A stretch of 30,547 nt of DNA from Hyphomicrobiales bacterium (GTDB lineage Bacteria > Pseudomonadota > Alphaproteobacteria > Rhizobiales > Aestuariivirgaceae). The stretch is from positions 1 through 30,547 of the forward strand of contig JADJVV010000047.1 in assembly GCA_016710435.1 (NCBI GenBank). The letters run 5' to 3'. This document shows, piece by piece, positions 24,249-30,547 of this stretch. Under the pieces are notes generated by a model, which was not told where the DNA came from, did no database searches, and was given only the letters and a program-made list of their open reading frames with translations. A program made the translations under genes and the position numbers. Positions within the stretch are counted from its first letter, which is position 1, and the number at the start of each line of letters is the position of its first letter.

Positions 24249-27200
24249 GCAGCGTCGGCCAAGGCGTCGGGATGGTGGTTGGCGGTATCATAGGCGCGAT
24301 GGCCGGTGGCAACGTCGCACTCGGCGCATCAATCGGCGGTGCAATCGGTGGCTATATTGACCCGCCGAAGGGCCAGGATATTGTCGGGCCAAGACTTTCT
24401 GATCTTTCCGTTCAAACTAATTCATATGGTGCGGTTGTTCCTCGCGTATATGGAACGGTTGCGCTAAACGGGAACCTGATCTGGTTGGAAAATAATCAGA
24501 TCAAGGAAGTAGAGTCAAAGGAAATCCAGGGCGGAAAGGGCGGCGGCGGCGCAGAAGTCACAACCTACAGCTATTTCGCCACGTTTGCCGTCGCTTTCTG
24601 CGAAGGCCCGGTCGATTCCGTGCTTCGTATATGGGCCGGATCGACTCTGATTTATAGCAGCGTTTCATCTGACTATGGCACGATCATTTCAAGTCAAGAA
24701 TCATCGTTATATTTTTCCGTTTATTATGGCACGGACGACCAGCAGGCCAACCCAAGAATGCAAGCTGCGCTTGGGATTGATTCAACGCCGGCTTTTCGTG
24801 GGCTATGTTATTTGGTGTTTGAAGATTTCCCTCTTAAGGATTACGGTAACAGCCTGCTTGGGTGTCCCATTCGCGTTGAATTGACGACTTCGGTGACTAA
24901 CAGTTATCAAATGACTGTTTTGAATGAGTCACGAAACGCCCTTGGGGGCGCGGTCAAAATAGCATCATGGATCGACGACGATTTTAACGGATTGACGCTT
25001 TATCGCCAGGGAAATCAAAACGGTTTTATTTGGTACATTGAGACTATAGACCCGTTCGGTGCTTATCTTGGGACACAGATAACGGACACCACGGCGCTTG
25101 GCCTTGATTATTATCTTAATGGGTACGGTTGCCATCAAACTGACGTGCCTGTATTTTGTCAGCAGTATCTTGGCCCGGTGTGGGAAACGTATGTAATTAC
25201 ATGGTCTGGAAACCTGATTTCAACTGTTTCAACGGGTGAAATTCCGTCAACTTGCGGTCTTATTCATCGAGCAGACGGCGACATAATTTATGTCGTGAGC
25301 GACCCGGCACAAATAAAACTTACTGGAGTTATCTCAAGAACGATCAACCTTTCGGAGATGGTAGGCCGTATTTGCTCCGTTGCATATACGGGTGATTTGA
25401 TGTTTGCCGTCAGTGATGAAAACTTGACCGGAGATTCGATAGGGTTGTCTTTGTTCGTTATCGACATGACGACTGGTAGCTATTACATAATCAAGCACGA
25501 CGGAACAACAAATTTTGAAATTGAATCGTTTTACCCAAAGATTCACGGCTATGACGGCGTTTGCTATCTACAAAATAGGGGTGATTTTTATCGTTACACT
25601 CCGGGCGATTCGGCATTGGTGGTTATTGCTACGAATATGCTGCACCCCGTCATTGGTGAAATACCAATGTATTTCAAGGCAAATCATTCGTTTTCCATGC
25701 TATTCAACCCGACCAGTGCAACCGGCGCAGAAACTTACACATCACTCGCCATGTTTTCAGGCTCGCAATCTGGCGGAACGAAAACCCTTCGCGGAATCGT
25801 TGAGGCTGAGTGCGTCAAAAGCGAACTTATAACGCTGGACGACATCGACGCGACATCGCTTAATGACATCGTTCGCGGCTATCGCATCTCGACGGTTTCT
25901 CCGATACGTGGTGGGTTTGACCAGCTTCAGGCGGCATTTCCGTTCGACATTGTTCAGTCAGGATATAAAATCAAGTTCGTTCGACGGGGTGGATCAAGCG
26001 TAGCGACCATCACCGCCGATGACCTTGGCGCATCCGATGGCGGTTCAGCCGTCAGGCTCATTCAGTCGCGGGAAATGGACTTGCAAATCCCTGCGCGAGT
26101 CCTTGTTGCCTATCTTGAGCAGCCTAGAGAGTACGAGATCGGCGAGCAATACGCCGAAAGGCTGAATACTGATTCAGTTAATGAGAGGCGCATTGATCTT
26201 TCTGTCGTCATGACGCCCGACGAGGCCGCGCAGACAGCAGAAAAATTGTTATATCTATACTGGCTTGAGCGCCGGGAATTCTCTTTCACGCTGCCGCCCT
26301 CTTTTGCGCAACTTGAACCAGCCGATATCGTAACGGTTTCAGATGCTAGCACGACCTACACGATGCGCCTGGTGTCAATTAATTTATTGCCTGACGGCAG
26401 GGTCGAATGTTTGGCAAAACTCCATGATTCGCAGGTGTACGTATCTGCGGCAGTTGGACAAGGCGGGTTATCGACGGGGGTTACAACAATTCCATACGCT
26501 TCTCCGACTGAATGGGCTGTTCTCGATGTGCCGTGCATGGACTCAACGGTGCAGAATAGTTCCGGGCTTGTTGCCGCAATGGGTGGGCGGATTGATAGCT
26601 GGACTGGATCGGTGCTGTTTCGTTCTACAGATAGTGGCGCGTCATGGGTCGATGTCGCCGTTCAGTCGCACCCTGGCGCTTGCATTGGTTACGCAGAATC
26701 GGTTCTTGCAGCAGGCCGCACCGACATCATTGATGCCACATCGACCGTTTCATTCCTTCCCCGCACCTATATCAAGCCGTCGTCGGTTACGGAAACGCAA
26801 TTAATGAACGGAGCAAACCATTTTGCCATCGGTTCATCTGGCCGGTGGGAGATCGTCGCGGCCAGGACGGTGACGACTTCTGGAACGAATGGTGCGCTAA
26901 TCCTTTCCGACCTGATGCGTGGTCGGTTCGGCACGGAACAATACACCGGCGTTCATGAGATCGGCGATGCGGTCGTTTTGCTCGACCCTGCGGCCATTGA
27001 TTTCGTGCCGATGGATACCACACGAATCGGGCTGGCCTATGATTACCAGTGCGTGACGCGAGGCGCTGGCCTTTCGAGCGTCAGTTACCCGCTGGCGTAT
27101 TCGGCAATCAACCTAAAGCCGCTGTCGCCAATCAGACTGTCCGGAAGTCGTTCGCCTAGCAGTTTTGACTGGTCGTTTAGTTGGGTGCGCCGCAGTCGCA

Positions 27201-28132
27201 ATGCTGTCGAACCGTTTTCCGGTGTCGCTACGCCGCTTGGTGAATCGTCTGAGTCCTATGAGGTCGAGGTGTGGGATTCATCCTACGCGACGATCAAGCG
27301 CACGATCAGCGGATTAACTTCTGCAACCGCCACTTATACATCGGCGCAACAAGTGGTCGATTTCGGCAGCAATCAGGAAACTCTATACCTGCGCGTCTAT
27401 CAGTTGTCGTCTGTGGTCGGGCGCGGCTATCCGTTGCAGTCATCGTTAGCTATGATACTGAGCAATGATGCCTTCGGATTAAGCGTCGTCCTGGCGATGC
27501 ACATGGACGGCACGAATGGCTCGACCACCTTCACCGATCTGCGCGGGCATGTCGCCACGGCCAACGGTAATGCGCAAATCACGACAAGCTCGCCGAAATA
27601 CGGCACGGGCAGCGCTACATTCGATGGGTCTGGTGATTACGTTGTAATTCCGGATGCTACAGACTTGGAGCTTGGGTCGGATAATTTGACCATCGAGTTC
27701 TGGATCAAGACGACCCAGACGCTTTCGTATGCCTGCCCGCTTGGGCGCGATGACGGATCATTCCCGTCTGGCGCATGGGCAATTCTGCTCAACGGCAATG
27801 GATCAGGCTCAATCCAGATGTGGAACGCCAGCTATTCTACAGGGTCAGCACTTCTGACTTCAACTTCTGCCGCCGCAGTCAATGATGGCAACTGGCACCA
27901 TATCGCAATCACCAGAAACGGGGCGGCATGGAACATCTGGGTTGATGGTAGTTCGGTTGCCAGCAATACATGGAGTGGTGCGGTTGTAAATCTCAACCTA
28001 GATTTGAATATTGGCCGCGATCCAGGGTATTCACGAGATTTCGCCGGTCAAATTGATGACTTGAGAATAACAAAGAGTTGCCGCTACACCGCCACATTCA
28101 CGCCGCCCACAACCGCATTCGATGATCCATGA
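24245..28132 (+). CDS. Tail-tip hub / host-specificity protein (GTA/gpJ-like) with C-terminal LamG domain
   Basis: A 1295-residue protein. The N-terminus is a Gly-rich hydrophobic region (VVGGIIGAMAGGNVALGASIGGAIGGYIDPP), followed by PRLSDLSVQTNSYGAVVPRVYG and the AFCEGPVDSVLRIWAG that mark the baseplate-hub family. A central part reading DDIDATSLNDIVRGYRIS...GFDQLQAAFPFDI fits the phage-tail_3 module. Residues about 1080-1295 form a LamG-like domain (HMDGTNGSTTFTDL, TIEFWIKT, NDGNWHHIAITRNG, FAGQIDDLRITKSCRYT), a second lectin-like fold in this window. GC and codon choice in the middle are noticeably more A/T-rich than the head genes, consistent with recombination of host-range genes. It probably binds the receptor. 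Confidence 0.88.
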   Translation: MSSVGQGVGMVVGGIIGAMAGGNVALGASIGGAIGGYIDPPKGQDIVGPRLSDLSVQTNSYGAVVPRVYGTVALNGNLIWLENNQIKEVESKEIQGGKGGGGAEVTTYSYFATFAVAFCEGPVDSVLRIWAGSTLIYSSVSSDYGTIISSQESSLYFSVYYGTDDQQANPRMQAALGIDSTPAFRGLCYLVFEDFPLKDYGNSLLGCPIRVELTTSVTNSYQMTVLNESRNALGGAVKIASWIDDDFNGLTLYRQGNQNGFIWYIETIDPFGAYLGTQITDTTALGLDYYLNGYGCHQTDVPVFCQQYLGPVWETYVITWSGNLISTVSTGEIPSTCGLIHRADGDIIYVVSDPAQIKLTGVISRTINLSEMVGRICSVAYTGDLMFAVSDENLTGDSIGLSLFVIDMTTGSYYIIKHDGTTNFEIESFYPKIHGYDGVCYLQNRGDFYRYTPGDSALVVIATNMLHPVIGEIPMYFKANHSFSMLFNPTSATGAETYTSLAMFSGSQSGGTKTLRGIVEAECVKSELITLDDIDATSLNDIVRGYRISTVSPIRGGFDQLQAAFPFDIVQSGYKIKFVRRGGSSVATITADDLGASDGGSAVRLIQSREMDLQIPARVLVAYLEQPREYEIGEQYAERLNTDSVNERRIDLSVVMTPDEAAQTAEKLLYLYWLERREFSFTLPPSFAQLEPADIVTVSDASTTYTMRLVSINLLPDGRVECLAKLHDSQVYVSAAVGQGGLSTGVTTIPYASPTEWAVLDVPCMDSTVQNSSGLVAAMGGRIDSWTGSVLFRSTDSGASWVDVAVQSHPGACIGYAESVLAAGRTDIIDATSTVSFLPRTYIKPSSVTETQLMNGANHFAIGSSGRWEIVAARTVTTSGTNGALILSDLMRGRFGTEQYTGVHEIGDAVVLLDPAAIDFVPMDTTRIGLAYDYQCVTRGAGLSSVSYPLAYSAINLKPLSPIRLSGSRSPSSFDWSFSWVRRSRNAVEPFSGVATPLGESSESYEVEVWDSSYATIKRTISGLTSATATYTSAQQVVDFGSNQETLYLRVYQLSSVVGRGYPLQSSLAMILSNDAFGLSVVLAMHMDGTNGSTTFTDLRGHVATANGNAQITTSSPKYGTGSATFDGSGDYVVIPDATDLELGSDNLTIEFWIKTTQTLSYACPLGRDDGSFPSGAWAILLNGNGSGSIQMWNASYSTGSALLTSTSAAAVNDGNWHHIAITRNGAAWNIWVDGSSVASNTWSGAVVNLNLDLNIGRDPGYSRDFAGQIDDLRITKSCRYTATFTPPTTAFDDP

Positions 28133-28141
28133 GGATGAACA

Positions 28142-28789
28142 ATGTCTAACTCTACAACCAATATTGACGGCATCGTACAGGGTCAAGGGTCGCAAGACCT
28201 TGCCGCCAATGCCGTATTCGACGCCGCCTCTCCGGCAACTCTATACGGGCGGCGCGCATCGACCTGCTCTGGTATAGCGTGGGGATATTACGGTGGAAAC
28301 GTGTTGCTAAATGGCGTACTGACGCAGATTGCTAACGGCACAATTACGCTTACCGCCTCGACGACGAATTATATTGAAGCCAACCCAACGACGGGCGCGG
28401 TGTCGAAAAGCGTCACCGGCTTTACCGCAGGGCAGACGCCGCTTTATACCATAGTCGTAGGCACCGCCACCGTAACCAGCTACACCGACCACCGGCTGGC
28501 CGTTCCAGATCATCACGGGTTGCTGGCGAAGGCGCTGGCGTCTGATGCAAATTACACGCTGACGCAGGCAGAGGCGAGAAACCATATACTGCAATTTACC
28601 GGAACGCTTACTGCGACAAGAAATATGGTGCTGCCGCTGATCCCGCGCCAATGGACGGTCTATAACGGAACCGGGCAATCGCTACAGTTTATCGGCGCAT
28701 CAGGAACCGGCATCACGGTCGCCACGACCAAGCGGGCAATCATTTACTCGGACGGAACGAACGTCGTGCGGGTTACGGCGGACACGTAA
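28142..28789 (+). CDS. Tail-fibre-like protein
   Basis: A 215-residue protein beginning MSNSTTNIDGIVQGQGSQDL, with regular short beta-strand-rich segments (NTITLTASTTNYIEAN, GTATVTSYTDHRLAV) and a terminal TTKRAIIYSDGTNVVRVTADT. It looks like the short fibre-type proteins encoded after the hub in many siphophages. There is no LamG or recognisable chaperone domain. It lies 9 nt after the hub gene and has the same lower GC. Role in host binding is inferred from place and composition. Confidence 0.7.
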   Translation: MSNSTTNIDGIVQGQGSQDLAANAVFDAASPATLYGRRASTCSGIAWGYYGGNVLLNGVLTQIANGTITLTASTTNYIEANPTTGAVSKSVTGFTAGQTPLYTIVVGTATVTSYTDHRLAVPDHHGLLAKALASDANYTLTQAEARNHILQFTGTLTATRNMVLPLIPRQWTVYNGTGQSLQFIGASGTGITVATTKRAIIYSDGTNVVRVTADT

Positions 28790-28833
28790 AAGGTTTCACA
28801 GCATCCCGCCCATAGAGGCGAGAAGGGAAAAGC

Positions 28834-29070
28834 ATGACCGACCACGAACTTATCGCCAACCTCCATCGGCGGATGGATTCTCAAGACCGGCTATTGCTGG
28901 AAATCGACCGAAAGATCACCAGCCACATGGCGGAATCAGACTCCATAAAGCCGGCGCTTGAGGAGCTGGTGGCGCTGTGGAAAGGGTCGAAAATCCTGAT
29001 TCCGATCATGGCCGGTGCTGCCGCAATGATTTGGGCGGTTATAGCCTGGGCGAAAGACCACCTTAAATGA
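28834..29070 (+). CDS. Small one-helix membrane protein, XhlA/holin-accessory-like
   Basis: A 78-residue protein. The N-terminal about 45 residues form a charged helix (ELIANLHRRMDSQDRLLLEID). One hydrophobic C-terminal segment (LIPIMAGAAAMIWAVIAWA) is followed by KDHLK. This topology and its place directly before the endolysin agree with XhlA-like lysis accessory proteins; a holin or anti-holin role is possible. The stop overlaps the endolysin ATG (29067-29070). No separate Rz/Rz1 spanin pair is evident in the region. Confidence 0.65.
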   Translation: MTDHELIANLHRRMDSQDRLLLEIDRKITSHMAESDSIKPALEELVALWKGSKILIPIMAGAAAMIWAVIAWAKDHLK

Positions 29071-29585
29071 CCAGCTACGACAACACGCTAAAGAATCCGA
29101 ACGTACAGGCATTCCTCGCGCTGATCCGCTACACCGAAGGCGCCGGCTATTCCACGCTGTTCGGTGGCGAACATTTCACCGAATTCGAGGATCACCCGCG
29201 ACGCCTGATTACGCGAACGCTGGGCGGCAAGCCGATCACCTCGACCGCTGCTGGTGCGTATCAATTCCTGTCGCGCACCTGGGACGAATGCAAGAAAGCC
29301 CTCGGCCTTCCCGACTTCAGCCCGCCGAGTCAGGATCGCGCCGCGCTCTACCTGATCGAGCGCCGCCGCGCATTGCCCGCCGTGCTTGAGGGCGACTGGC
29401 CGACCGCACTGGAACGCTGCAACCGAGAATGGGCCTCGCTGCCCGGCAGTCCCTACGGCCAGCCGACGAAAAGCATGGCCGGCTGCCTTGCCTTTCTCGA
29501 TCGGCTGACGAAGGAGGGCGGCCAGAGTGCCGCACCCTTTCAAGAAAACCCAGGCCCAACCCAAACACAACCAGGAGCAACCAAC
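29067..29585 (+). CDS. Endolysin, lambda gpR-type transglycosylase (no stop before the holin start)
   Basis: The mature part closely follows lambda R: AFLALIRYTEGAG with the catalytic Glu (about residue 24), FGGEHFTEFEDHPRRLI, TSTAAGAYQFLSRTWDE, LGLPDFSPPSQDRAALYLIE, and EWASLPGSPYGQ. Lambda R (158 residues) ends just after an equivalent KEAGG; here KEGGQ is followed by a Pro-rich linker and there is no stop before the likely holin ATG at 29586, so the two frames run together. Either the protein is truly fused to the holin, or the stop was lost by an indel. It cleaves host peptidoglycan glycan strands. The start overlaps the upstream gene. Confidence 0.85.
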
Positions 29586-30115
29586 ATGGCGCCCTTCGTT
29601 CTGGCAGCGATTCCAAGCCTTATTCAGGCCGCACCCGCGCTGATCCGCCTTTTCGGGCATGGCGAACAGGCCGAGAAAAACGCCAAAGCCGCCGAGATCG
29701 CCGTCGAGATCGCCAAGGCGGTGACGGACCAGCCCACGGCGGAAGGCGCTGTCGCCGCCATCCAGTCCGACCCCCGAACTGGCCAGCCACTACGCCAGCG
29801 CCATCGAAGCGCGGTGGTACGCTCACCGGCGAGTCCGGTGGCGGCGGGATCGAGGGCGCGCGGAAAGCCGATGTCGCACTCCAGGCCGCCGGCGCCAGCG
29901 TATTCAAGTCGCCCGCCTTCATCATCTCGGCCAGCATGTTACCGCTGGTCTATATGGTCGTCGGTGCCGTCATCTTCGGACCGGACTGGACGATGGAAAT
30001 CAAGGCGATGGTGGTGTCGTCGATCATCAGCATGGTGCTTGGCGCGGTGTCCGGCTATTACCTCGGAACCAGCTTCTCCAGTCAGCGCAAAACCGACCTG
30101 ATCAACGCCAAATAA
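29586..30115 (+). CDS. GTA-type holin, with two +1 frame breaks
   Basis: The ATG at 29586 has AGGAG 8 nt upstream (29573-29577), and the product begins MAPFVLAAIPSLIQAAPAL. Family signs continue only after correcting two single-base insertions: one C in the CCCCC at 29771-29775 (restores SDPELASHYASAIEAR) and one G near 29821 (restores LTGESGGGGIEGARKAD). The C-terminal half has hydrophobic segments FIISASMLPLVYMVVGAVIF and VVSSIISMVLGAVSGYYLG, fitting a holin with N-terminal and two C-terminal transmembrane segments (GTA_holin_3TM-like). Corrected length is about 175 residues. Without correction the gene is broken. It would permeabilise the membrane for the endolysin. Confidence 0.75.
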
Positions 30116-30121
30116 TCAACG

Positions 30122-30163
30122 CCGCCGCCTTTGTCGCCTTACGGCAGAATAGGCGGCGGTTTT
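30122..30163 (+). terminator. Intrinsic terminator after the lysis genes
   Basis: CCGCCGCCT (30122-30130) pairs with AGGCGGCGG (30151-30159) around a 20-nt loop and is followed by TTTT (30160-30163). It ends the + strand block just after the holin stop at 30115 and faces the convergent minus-strand gene. Confidence 0.75.
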
Positions 30164-30168
30164 GATGT

Positions 30169-30474
30169 CTACTTTGCGTTGGGCGGCATGGTCGCCAGCA
30201 GCGCATGAATCGCGTTGATCGAAACCGCCTTATCGGCGTCCGGTGCCGGCAACAGTCGCATCGTCGCTTCCATCTGCCGCAGATCGTCCTCGCCGTCTGC
30301 GCCGATCAGGCCAACAAGCGCGCCGCGCAGCAGGGCAATGTCGCCTTCGGCCTTCCGCATCGGGTGCCGCTCGCAAACCTTGATGTGCTCCGTCAGCACC
30401 TGGCTTCCTGCTGCCGGCGTGTCCTGTGGGTATTCGTGCCCGCAATAAACGCAGGTGAGTATTCTTCCGTTCAT
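30169..30474 (-). CDS. Small zinc-finger phage protein
   Basis: A 101-residue protein on the minus strand. The N-terminus shows CVYCGHEYP, then TEHIKVCERHP, a CxxC...HxxxC arrangement that likely binds zinc. This type of small protein (starting with TCVYCG and containing HIKVCEKHP) recurs in phages and has no fixed function. The remainder is helical (ALLRGALVGLIGAD, LRQMEATMRLLP). A clear AAGGAG lies upstream on the minus strand (complement of 30483-30488). It is the only minus-strand gene seen and converges on the lysis terminator, so it may belong to a separate early or accessory transcription unit. Confidence 0.8.
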   Translation of the reverse strand: MNGRILTCVYCGHEYPQDTPAAGSQVLTEHIKVCERHPMRKAEGDIALLRGALVGLIGADGEDDLRQMEATMRLLPAPDADKAVSINAIHALLATMPPNAK

Positions 30475-30547
30475 CGTTCAATCTCCTTAAAACCAGCCCA
30501 ACTCAACGGTCAACAAGACCGCCGCAATGAGCGTTGTTCGTCAAATA

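Noticed and set aside
29527..29643. Short GTG-start frame between endolysin and holin (begins VPHPFKKTQAQPK), considered as an Rz1-like or accessory gene
   Set aside because: It has a plausible Shine-Dalgarno, but no lipobox or membrane segment, and it overlaps the endolysin and holin frames. It could at most be the endolysin tail after an indel.
1..30547. Search for integrase, attachment sites, tRNA and cos site
   Set aside because: Nothing supportable was found by reading; cos or pac cannot be identified without comparison to relatives.

Overview
This window is a near-contiguous block of a tailed-phage genome (a free siphophage or an integrated prophage). Gene content and order follow the lambda/HK97 siphovirus plan: replication gene, terminase, portal, protease/capsid, head-tail connectors, tail tube, tail chaperones, tape measure, tail tip, lysis. 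All structural genes are on the + strand and are tightly packed, with many ATGA or TAATG start/stop overlaps. The GC-rich coding style with strong C/G third positions suggests a proteobacterial host. A betaproteobacterium (Rhodocyclales-like) is my best guess, but that is inference only; no integrase, attachment site, tRNA or host gene is present to confirm it.

Layout. 1-3285: a small hypothetical gene, a gpZ/gp10-like tail-completion protein in an unexpected place, and a Toprim/SF3-type primase-helicase. 3286-3574: a non-coding segment with a perfect 25-bp inverted repeat and four copies of a 10-bp pseudo-palindrome (candidate origin or operator). 3575-7420: small gene, terminase small subunit, ParB-like/DNA methyltransferase fusion, terminase large subunit. 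7432-8524: three accessory genes (low-GC orphan, Mor-like regulator, SAM-methyltransferase-like protein). 8526-14280: a leader, a gpW-like protein, portal, and four fibre/decoration-like genes, the last with a LamG-like head and about 12 tandem 23-27-residue repeats. 14281-19394: a second copy of the leader, a fused prohead protease-major capsid protein, a methyltransferase-glycosyltransferase fusion, and the connector, terminator and tube proteins. 19398-24248: G/GT tail chaperones with an evident programmed -1 frameshift, tape measure, and a GTA-type tail tip (DUF2460, DUF2163, NlpC/P60). 24245-28789: large hub/host-specificity protein ending in a LamG-like domain, and a fibre-like protein. 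28834-30163: small membrane protein, lambda R-type transglycosylase, GTA-type holin, intrinsic terminator. 30169-30474 (minus strand): a small zinc-finger protein.

Two kinds of frame change must be kept apart. The G/GT site has a textbook A AAA AAC heptamer, 5-nt spacer and perfect GC hairpin, and is almost certainly programmed. Six other sites, in the primase, the 3575 gene, the methyltransferase, the terminase and twice in the holin, each need a +1 correction equal to one extra base. They look like sequencing insertions or recent mutations.

The most interesting items are the duplicated leader whose hairpin sequesters the Shine-Dalgarno sequence of two structural operons, the methyltransferase-glycosyltransferase fusion inside the head operon, the fibre cassette between portal and capsid, and the inverted-repeat region after the primase.
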